A DNA stretch of 64,000 nucleotides from Mycobacterium sp. 141. GTDB taxonomy: Bacteria; Actinomycetota; Actinomycetes; Mycobacteriales; Mycobacteriaceae. The DNA is taken from NCBI RefSeq assembly GCF_000382405.1, contig NZ_KB908264.1, positions 62,001 to 126,000 on the forward strand, in the 5' to 3' direction. Each line of letters opens with the position of its first letter. Position 1 is the stretch's first letter. Position numbers and translations under genes: made by a program. The notes below the pieces were generated by a model. That model saw nothing but the letters and a program-made list of their open reading frames with translations. It was not told the DNA's origin and did not search any database. Of this stretch, positions 20,124-29,262 are shown one piece after another.

Positions 20124-20142
20124 AAAGGGTAGGCATACCTAG
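20124..20142 (+). promoter_or_regulatory. IdeR-like iron box upstream of efeUOB-1
   Basis: AAAGGGTAGGCATACCTAG matches 13 of 19 positions of the IdeR/DtxR consensus TTAGGTTAGGCTAACCTAA, including AG..TAGGC and ACCTA. It lies 35 bases before the efeU ATG, where repression by iron-loaded IdeR would be expected. Confidence 0.7.
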
Positions 20143-20176
20143 GGCATAAACACGCTCGCGATCGAATGGGGCTCAG

Positions 20177-21760
20177 ATGCAGGGCATCTTCGTAGGCACC
20201 TTCCTGATCGGGCTGCGGGAGGGCCTGGAAGCAACTCTGATCGTCAGTATCGTTGCCGCATTCCTGAAACGTAACGGCAGGTCGGTACGACCCATGCTGG
20301 CCGGTGTCGCCGTCGCAGTCGCGATCAGTATCGGCGTCGGCGTCGGACTGAATCTCTTGTCAGAAAGTCTGCCGCAACGCCAGCAAGAGATGCTCGAGAC
20401 GATCATCGGCGCCGTCGCCGTGGTGTTCGTGACCACCATGATCATCTGGATGAACCGCAACGCCTTCAAGATGAAAGGCGAACTGGAGCGGGAGGCACAA
20501 CAGGCGATCAACACCGGTGGATCGCTCGCATTGGCGCTCATGGCGTTCCTCGCAGTACTCAAGGAAGGCTTCGAAACCGCGGTCTTCCTGCTTGCCGCGG
20601 CCCAGGCGTCGGGTGAAAGCCGCTGGTGGGCTCTCCTAGGCGCAGGCGCGGGTATCGGTGTCGCGGTAGCCATCGGCGTCGGGATCTACTACGGCGGGCT
20701 CAAGCTGAACCTGGCCCGGTTCTTCCGCCTCACCGGTGTCTTCCTGGTGTTGATCGCGGCGGGTCTTGTGCTCACCAGCCTGCGCACCGCGCACGAGGCC
20801 GGCTGGGTCACGATCGGCCAACAACGGGTTTTCGACTTTTCCTCGTGGATGCCCCCCAGGTCCGTGCTGGGCGCGCTGATCACCGGGATGTTCGGCATAC
20901 CCACCGACCCGCGTCTCATCGAAGTCCTCGGCTGGGTGCTCTACGCCGTGCCCGTACTGATCATCTTCCTCTGGCCACCGCGGCTGGCGGCCGAGCCGCA
21001 TGCCCGTCGCCGGCTGCTGCTGGCAACCGCGGGCGCGCTGGGAGCCGCCGCTGCCGCGCTGGCGATCTTCGTTCCCGCTGCGGGCGAACTGCCCGGGCCG
21101 ACCCGTATCGCCACGGGAGCCGACGGACACAGCGTGCCGGTGACGCTGCGGACCGACGGCGAGGCCCGATCGCTGACCGCCGGCGACGGACCGCAAGTCA
21201 AGCTCGAAGCTGCGGGCCAGCAGAGCGTCGACGGTCTGACCGTTGACGTGTGGCAGGCCACGGTCCCGGCCGACCCGGGCCTGAAGTCCACCACCGTCAC
21301 CCTCGATGAGCTGGCCCGTCTGACCGGTGGACGCCTGCCGGTGGGATTGGCTGCCGCCCGGACGCCGGGACCGTTCCAGGTTCAGTGGGCCGCGACCACC
21401 GCATACAACGTGTTCGCCCACGGCGAGGCGCTGGTACACGCCCAAGCGACCAACTCCCGTATCGCCACACTGCGCGGCGGCGGTCTCCGATCGGCCAAAA
21501 CGGTCAGCGTCGGAACTCCGCCCGGCGGATGGGCGACCGCCAACAACGAAGATCAGGCCGTCGCGACGCAGATCGCACAGGCCGGCCAGGTACGCGCCGA
21601 ACGAATGCTATGGAAGGCGTGGCTGCCGGCAGTGCTGGCAATCGGAGCCATCGTCAGCGCCTTCTCGGGATTTCGCATCACCCGCACTCCCCGTGGAAAC
21701 GAAAGGAAACAACAGAACAATGGTGAAAAAACTCAGCGAGACCACGTTGCCACGTCCTAA
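20177..21760 (+). CDS. efeU: EfeU-type iron permease with long extracytoplasmic extension (copy 1)
   Basis: Oxidase-dependent Fe transporter family (FTR1/EfeU). Two iron-binding motifs in transmembrane segments are present: REGLE at 14-18 and KEGFE at 129-133, with seven membrane spans in the first 280 residues. Usual EfeU length is about 280 residues. This protein is 527 because it adds an extracytoplasmic region of about 200 residues and a last membrane span (LPAVLAIGAIVSAFSGF), then a polar tail. The extension does not resemble a family that I can name. The first efe operon starts here; efeO overlaps its end by 41 bases. Iron control is indicated by the upstream box. Confidence 0.93.
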   Translation: MQGIFVGTFLIGLREGLEATLIVSIVAAFLKRNGRSVRPMLAGVAVAVAISIGVGVGLNLLSESLPQRQQEMLETIIGAVAVVFVTTMIIWMNRNAFKMKGELEREAQQAINTGGSLALALMAFLAVLKEGFETAVFLLAAAQASGESRWWALLGAGAGIGVAVAIGVGIYYGGLKLNLARFFRLTGVFLVLIAAGLVLTSLRTAHEAGWVTIGQQRVFDFSSWMPPRSVLGALITGMFGIPTDPRLIEVLGWVLYAVPVLIIFLWPPRLAAEPHARRRLLLATAGALGAAAAALAIFVPAAGELPGPTRIATGADGHSVPVTLRTDGEARSLTAGDGPQVKLEAAGQQSVDGLTVDVWQATVPADPGLKSTTVTLDELARLTGGRLPVGLAAARTPGPFQVQWAATTAYNVFAHGEALVHAQATNSRIATLRGGGLRSAKTVSVGTPPGGWATANNEDQAVATQIAQAGQVRAERMLWKAWLPAVLAIGAIVSAFSGFRITRTPRGNERKQQNNGEKTQRDHVATS

Positions 21761-22985
21761 CGGCTGGCTGGCGACGCCGGTTCTGGTCGCCGCCATCGCG
21801 GTCGCCGCGACGGCATGCAGTTCAGGCGGCGACACCAGTTCCACCGGGAGCTCGGCCGCGCCGACCACCGGGGCCAATGGTGGCGTTGCCACGGTCAACA
21901 TCACGCTGGCCAACGAGGGCGGCAAAGACACCTGCACAGTCGACAACGGCAGCGTCGCCGCGGGCCCCGTGACGTTCAAGGTCACCAACAAGGACGCGGC
22001 GGGCATAAGCGAAGTCGAGCTGATCAAGGAACAGCGCATCCTCGGCGAGAAGGAGAACCTCGCCCCCGGCCTGGATCCGGTGTCGTTCACCGTCACGCTC
22101 GACGGCGGCAAGTACCAGCTGTACTGCCCCGGCGCCGGGACCGAATTCGTCGACTTCACCGTCACCGGACAAGCAGCGCCCACCCCGACCGGTTCCGTCC
22201 AGACAATCCTCAACGACGGCACCAAGGAGTACGCGGCCTACGTCGTCGGCCAGATCAACCAGCTCAACGACGCGGTCAAACAGCTGGACACGGCCGTTCA
22301 GTCAGGCAATGTCGAGGCAGCCAAGGTCGCGTACGCCAAGGCCCGGCCGTACTACGAGCGGTCCGAGTCGAGTGTCGAGGGCTTCGTGCTTCCCGGCTTC
22401 TCAGTCGACGACAACGCCGGCAACCTCGACTATCTCATCGACATGCGCGAGTCGACCCCGGTCGACGAGAAGGTGGGCTGGAAGGGCTTCCACGCCATCG
22501 AGCGTGACCTGTGGGGCGCCGGCATCACTCCGGAGACCAAGGCGCTGAGCACCGAGCTGGTTGCCAACGTCGGCAAGCTCGACGGCGTCGTCAAGAACCT
22601 GCAGTACAAGCCCGAGGACCTCGCGAACGGCGCGGCCGATCTGCTCGAAGAGGTGCAGAACACCAAGATCACCGGTGAGGAAGAGCAGTTCAGCCACATC
22701 GACCTGGTGGACTTCGCCGGCAACGTCGAAGGCGCACAGCAGGCGTACGCCTCGCTGCGGCCGGGTCTGGAGAAGATCGATCCCGCACTGGTCGCGCAGA
22801 TCGACCAACAGTTCCAGGCCGTGCAGACGGCGCTCGACGCCTACCGCGATCCGTCAGCACCGGGCGGGTTCAAGCTGTGGACCCCGCAGCTGCAAGCCGC
22901 CGATGCTCCTAAACTGACAGCTGTGATCCAACCGCTGCACGACAGCCTGTCCACTGTCGCTGAGAAAGTCGCGACGGCCGGCTGA
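21720..22985 (+). CDS. efeO: EfeO-type iron-binding lipoprotein (copy 1)
   Basis: A 421-residue lipoprotein with lipobox ATAC after a signal peptide. The N-terminal cupredoxin-like domain (Cys in KDTCTVDNG and YQLYCPG) is followed by an M75/imelysin-type helical domain with the HxxE motif in GFHAIERDLW. EfeO is thought to bind iron and pass it to EfeU. A longer open frame begins upstream but would overlap efeU out of frame; ATG 21720 gives the signal peptide directly and overlaps efeU by 41 bases. efeB follows after one base. Confidence 0.94.
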   Translation: MVKKLSETTLPRPNGWLATPVLVAAIAVAATACSSGGDTSSTGSSAAPTTGANGGVATVNITLANEGGKDTCTVDNGSVAAGPVTFKVTNKDAAGISEVELIKEQRILGEKENLAPGLDPVSFTVTLDGGKYQLYCPGAGTEFVDFTVTGQAAPTPTGSVQTILNDGTKEYAAYVVGQINQLNDAVKQLDTAVQSGNVEAAKVAYAKARPYYERSESSVEGFVLPGFSVDDNAGNLDYLIDMRESTPVDEKVGWKGFHAIERDLWGAGITPETKALSTELVANVGKLDGVVKNLQYKPEDLANGAADLLEEVQNTKITGEEEQFSHIDLVDFAGNVEGAQQAYASLRPGLEKIDPALVAQIDQQFQAVQTALDAYRDPSAPGGFKLWTPQLQAADAPKLTAVIQPLHDSLSTVAEKVATAG

Positions 22986-22986
22986 C

Positions 22987-24306
22987 ATGGCCGCGGCTGA
23001 CGATCCTCTGCCGCCCGAGCAGAGCACCGCTGGGGATGCGGCGAGCGCCGCATCCCCGGCGGTGCCTCGCCGTCGGGTACTCGGTGGTGCTCTGTGGGCG
23101 GGTGTCGGCGGCTTGGCACTGGGCGCCGCGGGCGGAGCCGCCGCAGGATGGGCCCAGGCGTCGTCGGTACGACACGGCGACAACGACACGATCGACCTCA
23201 ACCGCAGCTATCCGTTCTACGGCCAGACACACCCCGTCGGGGTGGCAACGGAACCGCAACGTCACTGCGTGTTCATGTCCTTCGCGCTCGGCGAGGGCGC
23301 CACCCGGAAAGACCTGCAGACGCTGCTGGCCCGCTGGTCGGCAGCGGCGTCGGTGCTGCAGCAGGGCAACCCGGTGGGAACGGTACAGCCGACCAGCGAA
23401 GTGGCACCGCCTTCCGACACCGGTGAGGCGTTCGGGCTCAGTCCCGCGAGTCTCACCGTCACTATCGGCCTCGGCCCGTCGATCTTCGGGAGCCGTTTCG
23501 GCCTGGCCGCGCACAAGCCCACGCTGCTGGCCGAGCTTCCAACACTCAACGGCGACAACCTCGATCCGCGTTTCACCGGGGGTGATCTCTCCATCCAGGC
23601 GTGCGCAGACGACCCTCAGGTCTGCTACCACGCCGTGCGCAACCTGGCTCGCATCGGCAGGCGGGCCGTGACTCCGGCGTGGGCGGTTCTCGGCTTCGGC
23701 CGCGCTTCGGCCGGGCCCGGACTGGAGACGCCGCGAAACCTGCTGGGGTTCATGGACGGAACGCGCAATGTCGGTACCGACGACCAATACTCCCAGTTCG
23801 TGTGGGTCACCGATCGTGACCAGCCATGGATGAACGGGGGCACCTACCAGGTGGTGCGCAAAATCCGGATGCTGCTGGAAACCTGGGACACGGACCGGAT
23901 CGGCAACCAGCAGGACATCTTCGGCCGATTCAAGGAGAGCGGCGCACCGCTCACCGGCACACACGAAATGGACACCCCAGACTTCGCCGCCAAGAACGAG
24001 GACGGCAAACCGGTCATCAACCCACTCTCACATATCGCGCTGGCTGCACACGAAAACAACCACGGCTTGATGATTCACCGCCGGCCGTACAACTACACCG
24101 ACGGGCTCGACGCGACTGGCCAGCTCAATGCGGGTCTGCTGTTCGTGTCATACCAGAACGATCCGGCGCACTTCATCACCCTGCAGAACCGGCTCGGCGC
24201 CAACGATCTGCTCAACGAGTACATCCGGCACATCGGTTCAGCAATCTTCGCGGTCCCGCCGTCACCAGAAGAGGGCCACTACGTCGGTCAGGCGCTGTTC
24301 AGCTGA
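22987..24306 (+). CDS. efeB: EfeB, Tat-exported DyP-type peroxidase (copy 1)
   Basis: A 439-residue dye-decolourising peroxidase with a twin-arginine signal (PRRRVLGGALW then a hydrophobic stretch). The distal GxxDG motif is GFMDGTRN, and the proximal heme-ligand region is LSHIALAAHENN followed by RRPYNYTDG. In the Efe system EfeB works with heme outside the membrane, either extracting iron from heme or oxidising ferrous iron. It is the last gene of the first efe operon, starting one base after the efeO stop. Confidence 0.95.
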   Translation: MAAADDPLPPEQSTAGDAASAASPAVPRRRVLGGALWAGVGGLALGAAGGAAAGWAQASSVRHGDNDTIDLNRSYPFYGQTHPVGVATEPQRHCVFMSFALGEGATRKDLQTLLARWSAAASVLQQGNPVGTVQPTSEVAPPSDTGEAFGLSPASLTVTIGLGPSIFGSRFGLAAHKPTLLAELPTLNGDNLDPRFTGGDLSIQACADDPQVCYHAVRNLARIGRRAVTPAWAVLGFGRASAGPGLETPRNLLGFMDGTRNVGTDDQYSQFVWVTDRDQPWMNGGTYQVVRKIRMLLETWDTDRIGNQQDIFGRFKESGAPLTGTHEMDTPDFAAKNEDGKPVINPLSHIALAAHENNHGLMIHRRPYNYTDGLDATGQLNAGLLFVSYQNDPAHFITLQNRLGANDLLNEYIRHIGSAIFAVPPSPEEGHYVGQALFS

Positions 24307-24379
24307 GCGGACGGCTGCCCGACGGGCCGCGCTCGAGCATTCCTCACGCCAAGCCGCACAGGTGATTCCCAGCCCCTGC

Positions 24380-24398
24380 TAAGGTGAGGCACGCCTTG
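24380..24398 (+). promoter_or_regulatory. IdeR-like iron box upstream of efeUOB-2
   Basis: TAAGGTGAGGCACGCCTTG matches 13 of 19 positions of the IdeR consensus and is itself a near-palindrome (AAGG...CCTT). It lies just upstream of the second efeU gene and supports choosing ATG 24452, not 24401, as the start, because 24401 would directly abut the operator. Confidence 0.68.
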
Positions 24399-24451
24399 CT
24401 ATGGCAAGCCGAGGCTATGTTTCTCTACCGGGTCTAGCGAGGACGCTCATC

Positions 24452-25402
24452 ATGATTGCCGGCGCAGACGCTGCGACCACCATCCTGGCAGCACCCAACA
24501 TCACATCGCAGCTGTTCGGCAGCGGTCTGATCGGGCTACGCGAAGGCCTCGAAGCCGCGATCGTCGTCTCGATCCTGGTGGCATTCCTGGTCAAATCGGA
24601 CCGTCGCGACGCGCTGAAATGGGTGTGGCTGGGAGTCGGCGCAGCAATCACGATGACGGTTGCCGTCTTTCTGGTGATCCAGTTGGGTGAGAACACCATC
24701 AGCGGGCTGGGGGCCGAGGCCATCGCCGGGGTCGCGTCGCTGATCGCCGTCGTGATCGTCACGACGATGGTGCTGTGGATGCGCAAGGCCGCCGCGTCGA
24801 TATCCGGCGAGCTGCGCACCGGTATGTCGCAGGCGTTGGAGACCGGTGGAGTCGCAGTCGCACTGCTGGCGTTCTTCGCGGTGGGTCGCGAAGGCGTAGA
24901 GACCGCGCTGTTCATGGTGGGCTACGCCGAAGCCGAGACTGTGTGGCCGCTGATCGGGCTGATCGTCGGCGTTCTGATCGCCGCGGCAATCGCCTACGGC
25001 ATGTATGCCGGTGCGGTCCGCATCAACCTCGCCAAGTTCTTCACCTACACCGGCGCCTTCCTGATCCTCGTCGCCGCCGGCATCCTGGCCTACGGGATCA
25101 AGGCGTTGCAGACGGTGGGCTGGCTGCCCGGTCTCGGCACCGTCGCCTTCGACATCAGCGGCGCATTCGACTGGTCTACGTGGTACGGCGAGATCATCCA
25201 GGGCGTCTTCAACATCGACCCGACCCCGACGGTGCTGCAGTTCACGGCGTGGCTGGCCTACCTCGTCGTAGTCCTGGCCTTGTTCTTCCGTCCCACCGGC
25301 TCAGCGGCGGCAGCCAAGCCGTCCCCTCGCGAGGCTTCTACCACTGCCGAGTCGGCTGCCGACCCGGAATCCTCTCCCTCATCCGAAAGGTCGACCAAGT
25401 GA
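24452..25402 (+). CDS. efeU: EfeU-type iron permease (copy 2, standard length)
   Basis: A 316-residue FTR1-family permease of ordinary length. The iron motifs are REGLE at 30-34 and REGVE at 146-150; the seven-span topology ends about residue 285 and a Ser/Glu-rich cytoplasmic tail follows. It lacks the large extension of copy 1 and differs widely in sequence, so the two are not recent duplicates. A start at 24401 is open but touches the iron box; ATG 24452 gives MIAGADAATT. The stop overlaps the GTG of the following efeO (GTGA). Confidence 0.92.
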   Translation: MIAGADAATTILAAPNITSQLFGSGLIGLREGLEAAIVVSILVAFLVKSDRRDALKWVWLGVGAAITMTVAVFLVIQLGENTISGLGAEAIAGVASLIAVVIVTTMVLWMRKAAASISGELRTGMSQALETGGVAVALLAFFAVGREGVETALFMVGYAEAETVWPLIGLIVGVLIAAAIAYGMYAGAVRINLAKFFTYTGAFLILVAAGILAYGIKALQTVGWLPGLGTVAFDISGAFDWSTWYGEIIQGVFNIDPTPTVLQFTAWLAYLVVVLALFFRPTGSAAAAKPSPREASTTAESAADPESSPSSERSTK

Positions 25403-26565
25403 AGTTCACCCCTGCCGTGAAGACTGGATTCGCGGCGACCGCCGCCGTGTTGGCCGGGCTCTCGCTGGCCAGCTGTCAAGCCAAGGAGTCCAGCCCCAGC
25501 GCCGAGGGCAAGGAAAAGGCCGCGCCGATCACGGTCGACGCTTCCGAGAGCGCGTGCCAGCTCTCGGGCACGACCGCCACGACGGGGCCGACCACCTTCG
25601 TGGTGAGTAACAGTGGTGAGAAGGTCACCGAGTTCTACGTTTACGGCGAGGGCGAACGCGTGATGGGTGAGGTGGAGAACATCTCGCCGGGCCTCAAGCG
25701 CCAGTTGATCGTGCAGCTCACCGAGCCGGGTACCTATCAGACCTCGTGCCGCCCCGGCATGGTCGGTGAGGGCATCCGCGGCGATTTCACCGTCACCGGT
25801 GACGCGATCGAGATCGACACCGAGGGCAAGTTCAAGGAAGCCGCCGACAGTTACAAGCGGTACGTGAACAGCCAGACCGACGCCCTGGTGCCCGCGACGG
25901 AGGCATTCGCGGCGGCGGTCAAGGCCAAGGACATCGCCAAGGCCAAGGCGCTGTACCCGACGACCCGTACCTACTACGAGCGCATCGAGCCGGTCGCCGA
26001 GTCGTTCCCGAATGATCTCGATCCGCGCATCGACTTGCGTGAAGCCGATCTCGAACCGGGCCAGAAGTGGACTGGGTTCCACGCCTTGGAAAAGCAGCTG
26101 TGGGACACGGGTCTGCAGCCCGACGCTGACGCGCTGGCCGATCAGCTGGTGGCCGACGTCAAGGAACTCGATGCGGGCGTGAAGGCGCCGACATGGACGA
26201 TTGATTCCACCCAAATCGCCGGCGGTGCGCAGGGCCTGTTGGATGAGATCTCGAAGAGCAAGATCACCGGTGAAGAGGACATCTTCAGTCACACCGATCT
26301 GTGGGACTTCCAGGCCAACGTCGAGGGTTCACAGACTGCGGTGGCCTCGGTGCGGCCGATCCTTGACGAGCGCAACGCCGAGCTGGGCAAACGTGTCGAT
26401 CAGCGGTTCGCCGAGGTGGAAAAGCTACTCGAGAAGTTCCGTGAGGGCGACGGTTTCGTGGCGTACGACAAGGTGACCGATGCCCAACGTCAGGAACTGT
26501 CTCGCGCCATCGACGCACTCAGCAATGAGGTGAGCCAGGTGCAAGGTGTCATCGCCCACCAGTGA
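25399..26565 (+). CDS. efeO: EfeO-type iron-binding lipoprotein (copy 2)
   Basis: A 388-residue lipoprotein, lipobox LASC. Cupredoxin-like domain with Cys in SACQLSG and QTSCRPGM, then the M75 helical domain with HxxE in GFHALEKQLW and a conserved SHTDLWDFQANVEGSQ block. GTG 25399 overlaps the efeU stop, preceded by GAAAGG. The end overlaps efeB by 20 bases. It is the partner of the second permease and peroxidase. Confidence 0.94.
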   Translation: MKFTPAVKTGFAATAAVLAGLSLASCQAKESSPSAEGKEKAAPITVDASESACQLSGTTATTGPTTFVVSNSGEKVTEFYVYGEGERVMGEVENISPGLKRQLIVQLTEPGTYQTSCRPGMVGEGIRGDFTVTGDAIEIDTEGKFKEAADSYKRYVNSQTDALVPATEAFAAAVKAKDIAKAKALYPTTRTYYERIEPVAESFPNDLDPRIDLREADLEPGQKWTGFHALEKQLWDTGLQPDADALADQLVADVKELDAGVKAPTWTIDSTQIAGGAQGLLDEISKSKITGEEDIFSHTDLWDFQANVEGSQTAVASVRPILDERNAELGKRVDQRFAEVEKLLEKFREGDGFVAYDKVTDAQRQELSRAIDALSNEVSQVQGVIAHQ

Positions 26566-27868
26566 GACCCCGTCCCCCGATCCCCACGCCACACCGGATG
26601 CCGGCGGCTTTTCCCGCCGCAAGCTATTCGGCGCGGCCGGGGTCACCGCGGCGGTAGTCGGCGCGGCCAGCGCCGGTGCGCTGGCCGGCCGAGCCTCGGC
26701 AGCCAGCGCACCGCATGGCGCGTTGACGGGCCCGGTCTCGTTCCGCGGACAGCGCCAAGCCGGCATCATCACCGAGGCGCAGGACCGGATGCACTTCTGC
26801 TCCTTTGATGTCACCACCGATAACCGCGCCGACGTGGTCAACCTGCTCAAGCAGTGGACCCGAATGGCCGAGCGGATGACTCTCGGCGAGGAGACCGAAG
26901 TCGGCGGAGCGGTCGACGGCAATCCCTATGCCCCGCCGTCGGATACCGGCGAGGCGCTGGGACTGCCGGCGTCACAGTTGACGCTGACGATCGGTTTCGG
27001 GCCGTCATTCTTTCTCAAGGACGGCAAGGACCGCTTCGGCATTGCCAAGCAGCGCCCCGCCGAGCTGGTCGACCTGCCAAAGTTCCCCAACGAGTCGATG
27101 GATCCGGCGCGCTGCGGCGGCGACATCTGCGTGCAAGCCTGCGCGAACGATCCCCAGGTCGCCGTGCACGCCATCCGCAACCTGGCCCGCGTCGGCTTCG
27201 GCACCGTCGCGGTGCGCTACTCCCAATTAGGATTCGGCCGTACGTCGTCGACCACCCGCGACCAGGCGACCCCGCGAAACCTGTTCGGGTTCAAGGACGG
27301 AACGGCCAACCTCAAGGCCGACGAGACCGATCTGCTCAACCAGAACGTGTGGGTCGCCGACGGCGATGGACCGGCCTGGCTGACCGGCGGCTCCTACCTG
27401 ATAGCCCGCCGGATCCGCATGCTCATCGAAAGCTGGGACCGCACCACGCTGTTGGAGCAAGAGCGCGTGATCGGCCGACAGAAGGGCAACGGCGCACCCA
27501 TGGGGTTGCGGCAGGAATTCGAGGAACTCGACTTCGACATCGCCGACGACAAGGGCGATCCGCTGATCGACAAGGACGCGCACGTCCGCTTGGCGTCGGC
27601 GCAGCATCTGGGTGGCATCCAGATCCTGCGCCGCGGCTATAACTTCACCGACGGGTCAGACGGACTCGGCCACCTCGACGCCGGACTCTTCTTCATCGCG
27701 TTCGTGCGCAGCCCCGAGAAGCAATTCATCCCGATGCAGCGCGAACTCGCCCGCAAAGATGCGCTCAACGAGTACATCACCCATACCGGATCGGGTATCT
27801 TCGCGTGCCCGCCGGGTCTGGCCGAGGGCGACGACTCGGCTTACTGGGGTTCGACGCTGTTCAACTGA
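26546..27868 (+). CDS. efeB: EfeB, Tat-exported DyP-type peroxidase (copy 2)
   Basis: A 440-residue DyP peroxidase with a Tat signal (FSRRKLFGAAG). The GFKDGTAN motif is the distal GxxDG; the proximal region reads DAHVRLASAQHLGG then RRGYNFTDG, very close to E. coli EfeB as I remember it. GTG 26546 overlaps the end of efeO. It shares the operon with copy 2 of efeU and efeO. The two EfeB proteins of this window differ strongly outside the heme motifs. Confidence 0.95.
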   Translation: MSSPTSETPSPDPHATPDAGGFSRRKLFGAAGVTAAVVGAASAGALAGRASAASAPHGALTGPVSFRGQRQAGIITEAQDRMHFCSFDVTTDNRADVVNLLKQWTRMAERMTLGEETEVGGAVDGNPYAPPSDTGEALGLPASQLTLTIGFGPSFFLKDGKDRFGIAKQRPAELVDLPKFPNESMDPARCGGDICVQACANDPQVAVHAIRNLARVGFGTVAVRYSQLGFGRTSSTTRDQATPRNLFGFKDGTANLKADETDLLNQNVWVADGDGPAWLTGGSYLIARRIRMLIESWDRTTLLEQERVIGRQKGNGAPMGLRQEFEELDFDIADDKGDPLIDKDAHVRLASAQHLGGIQILRRGYNFTDGSDGLGHLDAGLFFIAFVRSPEKQFIPMQRELARKDALNEYITHTGSGIFACPPGLAEGDDSAYWGSTLFN

Positions 27869-27884
27869 GCGATGGTTTACGCGT

Positions 27885-28700
27885 TCAGCCGTTGGGACTC
27901 AGCAAGATCTGGCTGAGTCGGGTGGTGGTAGCGACGCCGTCGTCGTAACCACCCTGGCCGTTGAGTCCGTTCATGATGGCCAGCGTGTAGCGCTGGTTGG
28001 GGCCGGCGAAGCCGACCGAGTTGATGACCCAGCCGCCCTGTTCCTCGGACCATCCGTTCTTGTTGCCCGGAGCCATCGACGGTCCGGCTCCCCACACCCC
28101 CCACTGCTGATCCGAGCCGACCTTCCGCATTTCCGCGATGATCGCCGCCGCGTCGGACGGATTCATCTGGGTCAGTGTGTAATTCATCAGCCGGTCGAGG
28201 TCGTTGGTGGTCGACTTCTGAAACCCCCAGTACGGGAACACGTCTCCGAAACCGGGCTGCGGCCGCAGATCCGTCATGCCGTAGCGCGGAAAGTCGGCGT
28301 TGAAAGCCCGGTGGTCTGGCCCGCCGTAACGGCTCCACAGCGAGTCGGCCGCGTCATTGTCGGAGTCCCGCAACATGTTCACCATGAGCTGCCGGTCGTT
28401 GGCCGACAGTCGCAATGCGCCAGCCCGTTCCCTGGTCAACAGGTCGACGACCATTCCCAGCTTGATGGTCGAGGCCGTCCAGATCATCGCGTTCGAGTTG
28501 GCGTTGGCGAAACGCGCACCCGTCGCGCGATCCCGCAGCACATAGCCCACCGTGCCGGGTCGCGACGCCAGGTAGTTGTCCGCCGCGGCGAGGCGCGAGC
28601 GTAGGTCGCAGCCGGTCGCCGCGCAATCGGCGCTGGCCTGCGGCGCGATGGTTCCCAGGCCGAGCGCCACGACGACGGCAGCCAGCCACCGAACCCTCAC
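27885..28700 (-). CDS. Secreted beta-lactamase-fold serine hydrolase-like protein
   Basis: A 271-residue exported protein with a Sec signal (VALGLGTIAPQASA). It has penicillin-recognising-enzyme motifs: S-x-x-K in ASTIKLGMVVD, an SDN-like RDSDNDAADSLW, and KNG in MAPGNKNGWSEEQGGWVIN in the place of KTG. Class A beta-lactamases lie around this size, and the ExxxN omega-loop glutamate is not evident. It could be a carboxypeptidase-like or lactam-binding protein, or an inactive relative. It converges with the second efe operon, 16 bases away. Confidence 0.75.
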   Translation of the reverse strand: MRVRWLAAVVVALGLGTIAPQASADCAATGCDLRSRLAAADNYLASRPGTVGYVLRDRATGARFANANSNAMIWTASTIKLGMVVDLLTRERAGALRLSANDRQLMVNMLRDSDNDAADSLWSRYGGPDHRAFNADFPRYGMTDLRPQPGFGDVFPYWGFQKSTTNDLDRLMNYTLTQMNPSDAAAIIAEMRKVGSDQQWGVWGAGPSMAPGNKNGWSEEQGGWVINSVGFAGPNQRYTLAIMNGLNGQGGYDDGVATTTRLSQILLSPNG

Positions 28701-28879
28701 TGCCTCACCCCTTCGTCGCCCATGCCCTCGTCACCGTAGTGCGGCCGGGGCAGGTCCAGACTCCGCGCAGGGCGCCCGGACCGAGCTGAGACGCGGCCGT
28801 TGCCGGTTTGTGACAGGTCCGCCTCCCACCGCGCTGGCGCCACATCAGTCACAGCAGCACCCGTTTCCGACTCATAGTC

Positions 28880-29180
28880 GTTGCGCCCGGCTATTAGCGA
28901 CAAAGTCGCGGAAATCGCCACATAGGCACCACAGGCATCAGTCATCTCGCGTCGGCCAATCCCATGCACCAATCTGGCACCACAGGACCCTTTCCGTCGC
29001 ACTGGTTACACGCCCGCGCTGCGAGCGACAAAGTCGCTGATATGCGGGCGCAGCATATTTCGGTGCTGATGCGACTGGCGTGACTGCCGATTCCGGTGAG
29101 GTTCGCGACGCGGTGCACCAGTGAAACACGTTGCAGCTGAGGATATTTCCGCGACTTTGTCGCTAACAGCCGGGCACAAC
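28880..29180. mobile_element. MITE-like element with 36-bp terminal inverted repeats
   Basis: The 36 bases at 28880-28915 are the inverse complement of 29145-29180 with only two differences. Each arm contains the palindrome GCGACAAAGTCGC, and a third copy lies inside near 29027. The word GGCACCACAGG also occurs twice in the left part. No transposase or convincing gene lies within the 301 bp. No clear target-site duplication is visible. This resembles a non-autonomous inverted-repeat element or a dispersed intergenic repeat. The flanks (28701-28879, 29181-29262) hold nothing else that I can name. Confidence 0.65.
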
Positions 29181-29262
29181 GTACATGGTTCCTGAGCGGG
29201 GACTGGTGTGACAGATGTGACTGCACACCGGACATGTCGGTAGCCAGTGGCATCGTGCGGTC

